From positions 4,538,501-4,602,500 of the forward strand of contig OX327696.1 in NCBI GenBank assembly GCA_946807835.1: a stretch of 64,000 nt of DNA, read 5' to 3'. Position numbers and translations under genes: made by a program. The notes beneath the pieces were generated by a model that had not been told where the DNA came from, did no database searches, and saw only the letters and a list, made by a program, of their open reading frames with translations. Source of the stretch: Ailanthus altissimus (Eukaryota; Streptophyta; Magnoliopsida; Sapindales; Simaroubaceae). Every line of letters begins with the position of its first letter. Position 1 is the first letter of the stretch. Positions 36,701 to 48,755 of the stretch are shown here, piece by piece.

Positions 36701-38538
36701 AATTCCTAATTTCTTCCTCAGTGAATATATTTTTTTAAGAGGGTAATTGATCAACTTTTAAGAGAAAATAGTAACGAAATGAGGATAAGTCAATTTACTG
36801 AGAAAAAAATTGATATATATATATGAATTTCACTGACATAGAAATTGGTAAATTGTCTAATGAAACTGACAATAGTGCATAATTAAGAGATTAAAAAACA
36901 CACATGGAACATCTTTAGCAATGCGTTTTCAAAAGTGATGTATCATTTTCTCTGTGTGAATGGCGTTTTTAAGATTAAATTCTATCCCTAAAAGAATTTT
37001 TAACTATAAAAAGTCCCCTAGCATTTGATAATATCCAGAAACCATTATTATTAGAACTATAATGGTAAAAAGTAACTTTAGAGGGATATAATAATTTTTT
37101 TATTTAAAAAGTCAATAATTACGTCTATATAATATTAAAAAGTAATAATATACTGTGTAAACAGTTAAATTAATACTGTGTAATATAATTTTGAATAGTT
37201 AAATAATAATATATAAATTATAATTTTATATTGTATTGTAATTAATGACTTTTTTCTATTTGTTAAATTAATATGATGATTGATATTGAATATTTGCATT
37301 TTAACAAAAATACAGACATTCATATTAAATAATAATTTATAATATAATAAAGTCTCGTGTTATTTTTATTAATTATTTGATAGTATAAATATATTAATTT
37401 TACTATTTACACTATATTTTTATTGTTCAATACTATCCAGACGTATTTATTAACTTTTAAATAAAAAAATTGTTATACTTCTTCAAAATTAATTTATACT
37501 ATTATAGTTATAACGGTAGAGTGTTTTTGGATATTATCAAACACTAAAGGGTTTTTAGTAATTAACAAATCTAATAAAAGGTAATTGGCATTTACCCTTT
37601 AATAAAACTTTTAGAAATATATTTTCAATGTGTTTGACATCATTTACAAGAATGGTATTTTAAAATGAAAATGGTGTTTTCAAGATCACCACACAGTTTA
37701 GCAATGTTTTCTGAAATAAAATTTTCTACAACCAAAAAAAAAAAAAAGGTGAAAACACAATTAGTATTAGTTTTAAAAATTATTAAACATTGGCTTAGTT
37801 TAAACCTGCTTTCACCTAAAAAAAAAATTCAGAAACAACAAATTATAATTTTCAACATTTAGCACATAATTTCAAAAAACACATTTTCGGAAACAGAAAG
37901 CAAACGATTTTCGTAAAAGCATTGTCCTTTTGTGAAAATGCAACCCATTTGAAATTTCTTCAACATTGCATTGATAAGGGTTGCAAGAGGAAGTGGATGG
38001 CAGCAGATGGGAGCCTATGTAAACCTTGGAGCATATTATCTGGTTGGGGTTCCAATGACTGCAGTTTCGGCTTTTGTTCTACAATTGAAAGGGAAAGGCC
38101 TTTTGATTGGATTAGCAGCAGGATCTTTTATACAAGCAATTTTGCTTGGTCTCAGAACAATCTTCACAAATTGGCAAAAGCAGGTTTTGAAAATCAGAAC
38201 TTTTCTATTCCCTAAACTTTTGCTACTGTTGGCACTTGCTGAAAGAAATGGTCTGTTTAGTATAAGGGTGCTTTTACTTTGAAGCCATAGCTCTTGTGCA
38301 TAGAAAAACTAATTATAGATTATAAGTAGATGTATTTAATAAATAACTAATTTTAGAATAGAAGTAATATTTTCCAAACACTTTAGTTATTATGCTTTCA
38401 AAATTAAACAGAAGCACCTCTATACAAAATAGACTCGAAATCTTGAAATCTTAAAGTAATTTTGGACATTCGGATATATTGCAGGCATCAAAAGCAAGAG
38501 AAAGAATATTTGAAGGAGATTCACAACCTGGCTTCTAA
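33708..38538 (+). pseudogene. DETOXIFICATION (MATE) transporter gene with three one-base frame breaks
   Basis: Exons by homology: 33708-33905, 34544-35087, 35200-35286, 36257-36313, 36400-36637, 37979-38183, 38485-38538. Together they cover a whole plant MATE protein of about 460 residues: VAVTVLNYLWQVVSVIMIGH (TM1), [67 protein letters not shown], then KARERIFE near the end. MATE proteins are 12-TM H+ or Na+ antiporters for organic cations, alkaloids or flavonoids. The frame breaks in three places: near 34756 (KYSVC then stop, where homology continues as [12 protein letters not shown] one frame over), near 36597 (the LSITMDSLQSVLA segment is in another frame), and at the exon 5/6 junction (one base short). 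Each looks like a one-base loss. The gene is either a young pseudogene or reads over assembly errors, since the surrounding code is otherwise well kept. Confidence 0.8.
36975..37590. repeat. Long inverted-repeat MITE in intron 5 of the MATE gene
   Basis: The left arm (CATTTGATAATATCCAGAAAC, ACTATAATGGTA, AATAATTTTTTTATTTAAAA, AATTACGTCT; 37014-37130) is matched by the reverse complement of the right arm (GTTTGATAATATCCAAAAAC, ACTATAATAG, AACAATTTTTTTATTTAAAA, AAATACGTCT; 37440-37555). Total length is about 615 bp, with an AT-rich centre and no ORF. Confidence 0.75.
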
Positions 38539-39470
38539 ATTCTAATGTTTACTTCAAAAGGAAACATTTTCAGGTTCCAATTCCAAACAAGATCGTCTTC
38601 CAGCATCCAAAATCACCTCAATGATTAAACTTCCTTTCTTTCATTAGCATATATTTTAAGCTTAAAAACAAAAACAGAAAATTTTCTTTCTATAACTGCA
38701 GTCTCTTATTTACAATCCACAATAGAGGAAAAAACGGGCCAAATATATGCATTAACTTCCTCGGCTGTAACTAGTTTCACTTAACCTCAAAACCACACTC
38801 TTTTTTTTTTCTCTTTTCTCTTATATACAAAGCTTCACATACAAAATTAGTATAGGAAATCACCTGCTCATGTTCTCACATTCCTTCCTGCTTCTAGTGT
38901 TAACTGCATCCAATCATTTCATGCAAATATGATCTTCATAGGCTTCAACCAAAATTGCAAGTTTTGAATAGATCATTGATGAGATGCGACTTCGGCTATG
39001 TCTTTCTTTCATCGCCAGCTGGGTTTCCTTGGCCTGCCCGCCAACTTTTGTATTAATTTTAACTTAAAAGGCACAGGCATGACTGTTGCTACTAGATTTA
39101 TAAGTTTATGTGCACCTAAACGAGGCATGTTTAGACAAACAAATCCTCGCATGTTCAATGCATTCACCTTAAGGAACATACCTCAGTGGCTTTTGATTGC
39201 ATATGTCGACTGCAGACGGCTCTGGTGCAATCTGAAATGTCAACCAAATTGCTTGCATGTCATTTATTTTGCTAAAATACAATGGGAGAAAGACAAGGAT
39301 GTAATGTAACTATTGTTGTATTATTTGGATAACATTCCTTTTCAATACAACTGATGTTATGGGAAAAAATATTATTCTAGTACATGAACCAAGTAAATAG
39401 AGTAGACTCGGTCCAAATGGTTTTTCAGCAAAAAAAGAATTTGCTTTCTCATATGGTTCCTAATCAAAAC
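38539..39470. other. Intergenic stretch between convergent MATE and WVD2-like genes
   Basis: Holds the 3' flanks of two converging genes. An open frame at 38998-39309 (+) has no recognisable homology and I do not call it a gene. Confidence 0.5.
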
Positions 39471-42400
39471 TTAAGCAAACAAACTGAGAATTGAAATAAA
39501 ATCTGTGACCTTTTGCGTTAGCTTTGCATTTGAAGCCTTGCTAATATTAGACATCACAGATGCAGTAGGCTTTGGATCTCCTCTTATTCCTGCAGATGAT
39601 GCAGCCGTGGGATCTCTTCTAATACGAACACTTATTTTCTCTTTTCCCTGAAAGACATGATTGCATATTCAGTAATCTAATATGCTCTTAATCATAATAA
39701 TACCGAAATATCTAAAATACTACTTCTTTAAGGAAATATAATAAACATATTACATGTTTATAACCAAGTCATAAAATAATAACATGTATTTTATCACATT
39801 AAGCTAATAGCAAAAGCTGTCTATATCAATGTCCAAAAGTACAAAGATGAAAATCAGGAGTACCACTTCAATTTTCAGAGGCGCAAATGCTTAAATCAGT
39901 CGGACAAGCACAGCTCAAGTTCTTAAGCTGGGCACTAGAAGGTCAGACAAACCAAAACCAAAATGGACAAAGATGCTATTAAGCGGGTCAGATGATGGAT
40001 CAATACCAAACAGAAAATAGTAATATCATTTTCTATTAATATTCCAAGAATACAAATCTTAATTGGCAAGTTGGAAGTGTTGGCAATCAATAGGGAAAAA
40101 AATAAAGTAAACAATAGGTGATGTAGACTGAGGCTTGTTGTTTATGTTGGAAAATTAATGATTCAATAATTTTGGTTGGACAAAAATTGAGATGAATATT
40201 AAAGTAGAGAGTTACAAGAAGTTTAAAACGTGTGGGACATGTATAAAAAAGTTTAGGATATGTGGGACACGAAAGGAAAAGCTAAATGGGACTCAAAGAC
40301 GCGAAGGAAGCGAAGAAAATGTGGGAGTGCCACCAAGGCTGAGCGCCGCAGTGCCTAGGACAGCAACCCAGCGCCGCAACGCTGGGTGCGCCAGACACAT
40401 TAGAAGTTCATTTTTCATCCGGATTTCGAGTTTTGAGAAGTTTTGGACTTCCAAAACAAGTGGACTCTTTCTCCAACAAGGAATATGATTAGTAGGCACG
40501 AAATACACCCTATATAAACACTTGTAAACCCTTTAGTTGAGATAAGCATTAATAGAGACTTTAAGAGAGGGGAAGAATTAGGTAGACACTAAGTGCTTGT
40601 GTGCGCTAGGGTAGAACCATCGTTTGGGTGATCATTGTTCGTGGTAGAGTAAGGGTTCACTAAACATTAGGTCATTTTGAAGGTTCTTCAAATTGGGTTT
40701 TCCTTGTAAAATCTCTAGGGAGTTATAATAAGAGAGGTTAGGATCTTTGGATCCACCGTTGGCGTAGGTAATTGGCCGAACCACGTAAAATTGTATTGTG
40801 CTCTCTTTTATTCTACTTTGAATTCTTGTTATCTTTTATTTTATTAACAGATTATTCTGTTGCACAAAAAAATTAGAGTTCTAAGTTGAATTTAAAGTTC
40901 TTCACTTTAACATAACCTAAAAAAAAAAAAAGCGTTTCCTCTCTCAACAGTTCAGAATCCATGAAACTTGTAGCATATAGTAGATTAATCAATAGAGAAA
41001 TATCCAATTTATAATGACCAAGTAGCCAAAACTAGCATCACTCAGGATCAGCAATAATTACATATCAGTCAATTATGACAAATTGTGCAGCATTAAAAGC
41101 ATAAGGATAGATTGACCAATGAAGACACAGCTCAATTTGAGGAAATCATCAGCAATAATATGACTACAAATAAACCAGGCCATACCTGCGGTGTGACAAA
41201 AGTATAAAAATTAGGGAACAAAAAGCTAAAGAATTTATGTGTGCGCCTGATTTTATAACTTACGGGGTTCAATTCATCATATTGACATCATTAAAATCTT
41301 CTGCCAGTTATTTTCTTAATGTTGTCTTTTTCTATTAGATTTTATATGATAATTTAAATAACTACAAGATAAGAGAATATTCCTCTCCAAAGTAATTTGG
41401 TTGATTTAATGAAACTTAAACAATCATTTAAAAATGTCATGGAGTTACTACTTCCCTAAATTTTAAATCCCAAACAATATAATAGGTATAATCATTCTGA
41501 AGTTGTAGCTACCATCAGCAAATGCAGCACAGCCTGATCAAATGAAGCAAAGAATCACCTCTTTCTGTCTTCCTCCTAGGTCATTACTCCTCTGTCTAAG
41601 CTCCCCAAGGTTTTGACTTGATTTAATCGGAGTAGAAACAGTGGCAGACCTGTTATTTGCAGACATCTTGATCAATCAGAATCTATTTCCCAATCTTACT
41701 TCCTACTAGTTACTGAAGAAGCAGAATAATCCATAATAACTTTTCGTTTGGAAATTGGAATTATAAAAAATGTCAATTCTAAAGCATTTAGGCCTCCAAG
41801 TATGCATGAATTGCTTGTCAACTTTTTCCCTCTTCTGTCTTGCATGATACAAACTCAACTTTAAAAAATAAATCACTAGCTAACAACTCCATTCTAGCTC
41901 CCGAAAACTGTTCAACTTTATGAGTTGTACAATAGATCAGCTATCTGCAACCATTCAAGCAACTCATATTCTTATCCTCAATCTTTGAGTAGATAAAGTT
42001 TCAAAAAAATAATTAAAAAATTAAAACAAAATTGGTCCTTATTAACCTGCCATTTGCAAATGGAAAATAAAAGGTATCATGTAAGTTTTAAGAAAAAGCT
42101 GCCAAGTACCACATGCTACAAAATCTTCCTAACTCAATCACAGATCCTGTAAGGCATGAAAAATCAGGGGATGTAAGCAAGAAGGGTGGAAGGAAGAGAG
42201 AAAAGTAGACCTCTTGATCGTGTTTTTCAGACCACCAGAAGCAGTTTCATTCCTTGAAATGCCCTGCAAATGCGAAAATTATTCAACTGTGAGAAGATAT
42301 CATTCAGAAAATATACTCCAAATTTAACATATAAACAGCTACTTCACCTTAAAAGACTGAGATTTAACTGCTAATTTTGTTGGTAACTTCTCATCCAAGC

Positions 42401-45340
42401 CTTGGGGATTTGCACTTGGCTTCACCTGTCGAGCTCTTATACTTGAAGAAGATGACACCCGCTTAGCCGATTGAGCATGAACTGGAAATCTTATTACTGA
42501 CGCATCAGGAAGCGGAGCTCTTATACTTGAAGAATACAAGACTGCCTTAGCAGATTGAGCACAGACCTGAAACCTTGATGCTGTTGTATCAGCCAAGCCT
42601 TGGGAAGTTGTACTTGGCTTCGTCTGATGAGTTCTTACACTTGAAAATGACGAAACCAGCTTATTCCCTTCCAACAAAGAGTGCGGATCAATGGCAGTGG
42701 GGCAAGCTTCGGTAATTTGTTTACTATTTTTGCTTGCAGCTTTAGGATCAGTTTGCTTACATGGACGACTCTTATCAACCTTGTGAGTGATTTGTCTATG
42801 AAGGTTTGAGTTTGGCTTATCAGATTGCTTAATAGCATTTTTCATAGTTCTGCTGCTTTCCAACTTTGTCTCATTTCTGACAGAAACAACAGTTCCCTGT
42901 TCAAGATAGAGGATTGAAAAATGAGTTCTGGAACATTTCCTGTCCATGAGCATAAATGGAAGAAACTGCAGTCGTCTAATTCAAAATTAAAACATTAAAC
43001 GAATATACTTGAACTACAGGTGTCCGCAAAACTTTTAATATTACAATATGCGTTGTCCTGTGATAACTATCACAACTTGTTTTTGCTCAAAATCCACTAT
43101 ATGCAGAATGTTACTTTTCACCACATTGTAATCTTGAGCTCTCAACTCTGCAATAGATATTTGCACATAAATTCTCTAGTCAAAAATCTAGAAATCAGCT
43201 GTCTAGATCCATGAATTGTTTAACTGCTCATGGAACAGGTAGTTAGGTTGAACTGAAGTCATCTGATTACAAGCAAAATTTGTGATGGAATTGAAAATTC
43301 TACTGTTAATTGGGGGTGGCAGGTGATTTAAAACCAGACGTGTAAAACAAGAGAACAGTCATTTACCTTGGCCTGTAAACGAGGTACATGTTTCTTTGGC
43401 TCGTTTGATTTATGGCTGACTGCATTGGAGACATAACTTTTCTTCTGGCTAGTTTTCTTGCTACCACTTGATAAATTTTGTGATGCAGAAACCTTTCTTA
43501 TAGAATGTTTTGCTTTAACAGTAGACAATGATATACTCACTCTATCACTTAGGCCAGATTTATCATTAAATATATTGCAGTCTCTCTCTTTTCCTTCAGC
43601 AGCTTGCTCTGAAACATAGACGTTGCCTCCTGATGAATCCATATTACTTAATGTAATATTGTCTGAGATCAGATTTTGGTTGACACTGTTATTGTCTTTT
43701 GGTACTATTGAATTGACATTGTCTTCCACTAGTGTTTTGCTATTGTGTGCATCTTGACAAGCATCAAGTTGGGTAGTTCCTTGCTCCTCTGCTTGCAATC
43801 TCTTCATAGCTCTGATCTTTTTGTAATAATCTTCAAAGTAAGCCTTCTTCTGAGCAACTGATCCAGGGTTCGTGAATTTTTCCAACTCCTCCTGATATCT
43901 GTCATGGGAGAAAACTGACCGTTTTTCCCATGCAAGTGACTCACTAGCATATCTTCCGAAAGAAATTGAATTATGATCAAGAAATTCGAAGTTGGATACA
44001 CCCTACCCATGAAGTCAAACAGAATTAAAAACGATGAACTGATAGAGAACAGAGAAAATCTCAAGAAAAATATCTTTAAAATAGGGGCATACAAAAATGA
44101 TTTATTAAAGCAGCCAATTTATTGATAAAGTTCTGGAGTTAATGAACTTAATGAGAATTACTCAACCGAGACTTGCAATTTTGATTATAAATTAGTCTTT
44201 TCTTTTTTCTCCTTCAATTACAACAAACCCATATAACTTCTCATGCACAAAAATTAAACTTAGGGGATTTGACACATAGAACTTATATATTCATAGAATA
44301 TGGTTTTTCTTAATTACTAAATAGGAAAAGGTTTCCAAATACAGCTGCTATCGACTCATATGAAGCCAATTAAAGAGCTCAAACTCTTTTGATTTTCCAC
44401 GAGTATTGTACTAAATCCCTTGGGATCTACAACGCATTTAGTCTAATGATTTTCATTTTAACATGTTCTTAAAACACTTCTTAGTTACTTGCCAATAAAA
44501 CAGATATAGTAAAAACAAAAATCTGAACCCAAATTAAAAATAAAACTAGACCAATATAAATTTACTTCCCTATTGTCCTCTTCAAAAAATAGACCAAAAT
44601 TTGTATTTGAGGTTCATAACAGTACGACAATTTCATAGTTAACAATGATCACTAATCTTGCTCAAAGTAACTTATGTTATTAAATGCTAGTAAAACAAAA
44701 CAAATATATTTATTTCCACAAGACATCATTCATAAGTGATGAATGGGATTTGTCTAAAGCCTTGAGCCCAAATCACAGAGCATTAACATTGTCTAATTAA
44801 GACTTTTAGGTAAGAATACCAGACTTCTTATCTTTATGTTTCTTAAGAAGGATGACTCAGAATATGTTTGTTATTGCGTACTTCTGCTTGATTTTGAACG
44901 CACAATAGCCAGTGTTTACCAAACAACCCGCATTTATTTCGCAGCTAATGCTTACTAATCATCCACCAACGTATACTCATGGCTAGTAATTCCTATTCCA
45001 CATTTGCCGTGGATTATAAGCGACAACACTTCAATCCCAAAGACACCCTCGGCAAAATCCAAAACACCAAAAGATCGTTTAATTATCAGAAATTAATTAC
45101 AAAAAATTCTACAAAGAGCATAAGATTTCATATTTCTTTAACAATTTAAGTATGTCTCAATGAAATATAATAATTCCAAATAAATATTCATGATAATTAT
45201 TTAGAGTAAATTAACGAGCATATTACCTCAGCCCCAAGCTGCTGATCCTCAAATTCTAGGTCAGGAGAGGACTCGCGGTTACTTTTCAAGCAGACTTCAT
45301 GATGATCGCCATCAAAATGATGCTGAATCTCAGTTGCCAT
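39471..45340 (-). CDS. WVD2-like / MDP40-like TPX2-family microtubule protein
   Basis: Six exons on the minus strand, in transcript order: 45340-45227, 44002-43367, 42896-42348, 42263-42211, 41649-41559, 39647-39471. All introns are GT..AG and the frame stays open for 539 residues plus TAA. The start is MATEIQHHFDGDHHEV. Exon 2 begins with the family signature SISFGRYASESLAWEKRSVF, followed by YQEELEKFTNPGSVAQKKAYFEDYYKKIRA, as in Arabidopsis WVD2-like 7 and MDP40, which bind cortical microtubules. The rest is low-complexity, rich in Ser, Lys, Thr and Gln, and basic, with repeats such as SSSSIRAR/SSSIRAPLP in exon 3, typical of microtubule-binding linkers. I did not find the canonical C-terminal TPX2 domain (a RKEFY.KLEEK-type helix) in any exon, and the last exon ends LTQKVTDFISILSLFA. 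It may be a shortened version. Intron 5 (39648-41558) contains a solo LTR. Confidence 0.8.
40145..40949 (+). mobile_element. Solo LTR in intron 5 of the WVD2-like gene
   Basis: It begins TGTTGGAAAATTAATGATTC and ends CTCTCAACA (TG..CA), is 805 bp long, and is flanked by GTTTA (40140-40144) and GTTCA (40950-40954), a 5-bp target duplication with one mismatch. Inside are a TATA box (CTATATAAACACTTG, near 40511) and a GC-rich block 40345-40390. There is no internal region on either side, so it arose by LTR-LTR recombination. It aligns with 13239-14130 and with the reverse complement of 22577-23305. Confidence 0.85.
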
Positions 45341-46430
45341 TTCTATTCTTTCTCTACATTCTGCAATTAAACATCATCCCCATAATAACAAAGTTCATAA
45401 CTAAATAAATTATATATAAGAATAATAAAAAATTCCCCAGGAATAAAATAAATTATTTACATGAATCTTTTTTTTTCTATTATTTTCTTTGCTTTTACTC
45501 TCTATTCATTCTCACTGTTTTATATTTCCAGCAAAACAAGAGAAATCGAAACATGTTACTCGTTCATTTTCTTTCATTTTCTCGGCATCCAAACAGCCGT
45601 GAAAATGAAAAACTAAATGAGAATCAATGAGAAACTCACCATAATTCTATTGAATGATTTTTCAACATTTTCAGTGCACGGAGGATTTTCTACAAACTAA
45701 TTTGCAACGATTTTGTTTATATTTTTTTCTTTTTTATTTATTTACTTTTTTTTTCTCTCTTTTGATTCTCTTTGCGTCCTAACAGTGACTGGAAATCAAA
45801 ACGGGTGCGTTAATAACAGGAGACACATGCAACTAACACAACCGCCAGGGTCCCACTTATCCACGTGGCATCTAACAGTACTTCACTCTGTTCTTCCGTT
45901 TTAACCCTTGCTTCTTTGCCTTAATTATGTAATTGCCAACCCTCCTTGTGATCCTATATCTGCTGGCTGATTCTTATAATATGAGTACTCGATAAATTGA
46001 GGCACACGTAGCATAGTACATGGTGTGTTGAAACGTGTTTGGTTTTTATTTGTGATAATTCATATTATTTATATAAGTGTCTATATAATAAATTTCTCTT
46101 TCGTGTGAACGAGATTTTAATTTATTAATTTATTTTTGGCATTAAAATATTGATGATGGTGGGTGTGATTCCACGTGGATGGAGTAGGTTACCGAAATTG
46201 GGGCTACCATGGGGGCCACGTGATCTAAGTATGGGGTTTACTTAGAGTTTTCAAAGGTTAAGAAGCTTGTTATTTTCAAGATTCCTTCCGAAAGGAAAAA
46301 ATTGGAATCTCTAATTTTTCAAAATATTATAAAAATACGTTTTTCAAGATAGTATTTTTTATTTTTAAAATAAAGATCTATGTCAGTTTTTATGTTTAGG
46401 TAGGCACAATTTAAAAGGATTCTATATATC
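45341..46430. other. Upstream region of the WVD2-like gene
   Basis: Contains the presumed promoter and 5' UTR of the minus-strand gene. Three G-box cores are listed separately. An ORF at 45713-45904 (+) starts in a T-rich run and is not supported. Confidence 0.5.
45862..46222. promoter_or_regulatory. Three CACGTG G-boxes upstream of the WVD2-like gene
   Basis: CACGTG occurs at 45862-45867, 46172-46177 and 46217-46222, that is about 520, 830 and 880 bp upstream of the minus-strand ATG. The first two sit in CCACGTGG. G-boxes are bound by plant bZIP and bHLH factors. Confidence 0.5.
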
Positions 46431-46792
46431 ACGCCAATCTAAGTATAAAATTTTCGATTGTAATTCTAAAGTTATGTTGTGTTATGTTGACACAATTAAC
46501 TTATTAGCCTACGTTGACACGGTTAGCTCATTAGTCCGTGTTTATGGGTCATTTATTTATTTTTTTAATTTTTTAAAGAGATTTTTATTTAAAATTAAAA
46601 AATTAAAAAAGTTTGTTGCACTTACATTGTAGGTGCATCAAATTTTTTTAAAAAAATTATTAATTTTTTTTATTTTAATCATTAATTGACAATCAAAATG
46701 ACCATTAATCAACTATTAAAAGAGGGGATGCCTTTTATTTATAACCATTGATCAATGGTAAAAGAAAAGGGGGGCGGGGGCTCTAAGGTCCT

Positions 46793-46800
46793 TATAAAAG
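46793..46800 (+). promoter_or_regulatory. TATA box of the hAT transposase
   Basis: TATAAAAG follows a short GC-rich run (GGGGGGCGGGGG) and precedes a pyrimidine-rich leader, all upstream of the transposase remnant. Confidence 0.5.
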
Positions 46801-47049
46801 GCAGTCGCGCCCCTTTTCCTTCCGTCTCACATACTCACAATACTTAACTCTCTCAATGTTCTCTTAACTCAACTCAAATTTCTCTCAATTCTCTTTTAAA
46901 TTATTTCAACTCTCTTTAAATATTATATTCCCTCCAATTATTTATTTATTTTTTAATTTTTATTTATCCAATTAAAATTTTATTATACATACAATAGCAA
47001 ATTTCAATCTCAATGCTCCAAATAAATTTTAAGATATTCCAATCTCATC

Positions 47050-48755
47050 ATCACAAATTTTTAGTAATTAATCTATTTCTACAACTGAAAATGTTGTAGT
47101 ATTAATAATTAAAAAGAGGGTGAACATCAAATGTGTAGAATTTTTTTACATTAAAGAATCCTTTAGATCCAACTTCTAAAAGAATTGAAGAAAAGTTATA
47201 TGTAAGTTTTATGGTGAAGCTTTAGATGCCTAATCGACTTATGACACCAAGCATTTGAATCGACATGTCAAGATATGTTTTTAAAAATATAGTCAGAAGC
47301 AGTTAACTCAAACTCAACTTATCCAAAGTGCTTTTAGATGAAGCATTTTTATATTCTAGTATAATCAGCAAAGTATGTATGCTAGATTGGCTAGATATGT
47401 TGCAGTAAGTGAACAACCTATCTCATTCGCAAAAGACGAAGAGTATGAGAAATTTATAAAACAGTATATTCCACCCAACTTCTCTCTGTTCGTAGAAATA
47501 CTATTAAAAATGATATTTTCATTATATTTGTGGATAGTAAACAAAAAGTAATAGGTGAAATCTTCATATTTCAAAGCGTGTTTGTTGTTATTCTGATTGT
47601 TGGATAAGTACCAATAATTTGCGCATATATTAATGCTATACTACATTATAATTATTATTTTTTCTGAATTGAAACATCTACATATAGTTAATGTTATTTT
47701 TAATTCTTTAATGAATATTTTTAGAGAATTTTATATTCTTGATAAACTTATTAATATTACTTTTGATAATGCAAGTGCAAATACTATTATTATAGATTTA
47801 TTTTCAATTCAATTAACTTCTACGCCTAGTTCAAGTTTTTTTATTTAAGATATTTTTGTCATATTCTTAATTTAATTGTTCAAGATAGTTTGAATATAAT
47901 TAATTCTCAAATTGAAAAAATTAGAGAAGCAATAAAATATATTGTTTCATCATCGACTAGACAACAAGAATTTAAAATTGTGTTAAGTAATTTTAGTTTG
48001 GATAGTAAAAAGTTCAAACTTGATGTGAGAACTTGTTGAAATGCCACATATTTGATGGTGAAATCTTGTGTAGGTTTAGTGATTATATTACATATTATTA
48101 TAATTAAAAAATAAAAGACACTATACTAACTAATGATGATTAAAAAATTATATTTTCTATATGCATCTTTGGAAGTATTTAATAATACTACATTAACATG
48201 TTCATGTGTCTATCATTCTTTATCTTTTAGGGTCTCGAAAAATTTAAACTCAAACTTTGTAATTATTATGATGAAATTCATAATTTTATCATTTAATTAT
48301 TTAATTTTTATGAAAATATATTGGACCAATTGTAGCTACAAAAGAAATACATGAGTAGCTTTTTAGGATCAAGTTGCTTAAACTATTTTGTTAAAAGGTA
48401 AAAGAAAGGAAGGTTCTAGTTTCGATATTTCTGTTACTTATGATTTTAACAAATATATTGATACTGACTACTCTTTTACGTCGAGTGCACAATAGCAAAG
48501 AGAATTTGATATTTTTTCATTGTGAAAATCAAACAAATAGGTTTATCATGTGTTATCCATCACAGCTCAAGATCTACTAACACCTCGATGTTTACTGTAT
48601 TATTGAAAACTGCTTTTAGTATAGGGGGCATGAGATTGGACAAGAAACAATCAAGATTGAAGTAAGAAACTTTGGAGACTTTAGTGTGTGTAAAATATTA
48701 GGAAGTTGCAGAGTACCTAAAGCAAAATTGACAAGAAGAGATGATTAAAGATTTT
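47050..48755 (+). pseudogene. hAT (zinc-finger BED/RICESLEEPER-type) transposase remnant
   Basis: The order of motifs across shifting frames is that of plant hAT transposases: a BED-finger end TKHLNRHVKIC (about 47249), LARYVAVSEQPISFAKDEEYEKF (47386-47454), a DCW.STNN segment (47600), TFDNASANT (47760), CHILNLIVQDSLNIINSQIEKIREAIKYI (about 47858), LDVRTCWNATYLM, and the C-terminal dimerisation region VCKILGSCRVPKAKLTRRDD (48688-48748). Stops and frameshifts break every domain, so it is inactive. Confidence 0.8.

Noticed and set aside
38998..39309. 103-residue plus-strand ORF after the MATE gene
   Set aside because: No recognisable motif, and it lies in the 3' flank of two converging genes.
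40192..40508. ORFs on both strands over the GC-rich part of the solo LTR
   Set aside because: The GC-rich block lowers stop frequency; LTR landmarks explain the region.
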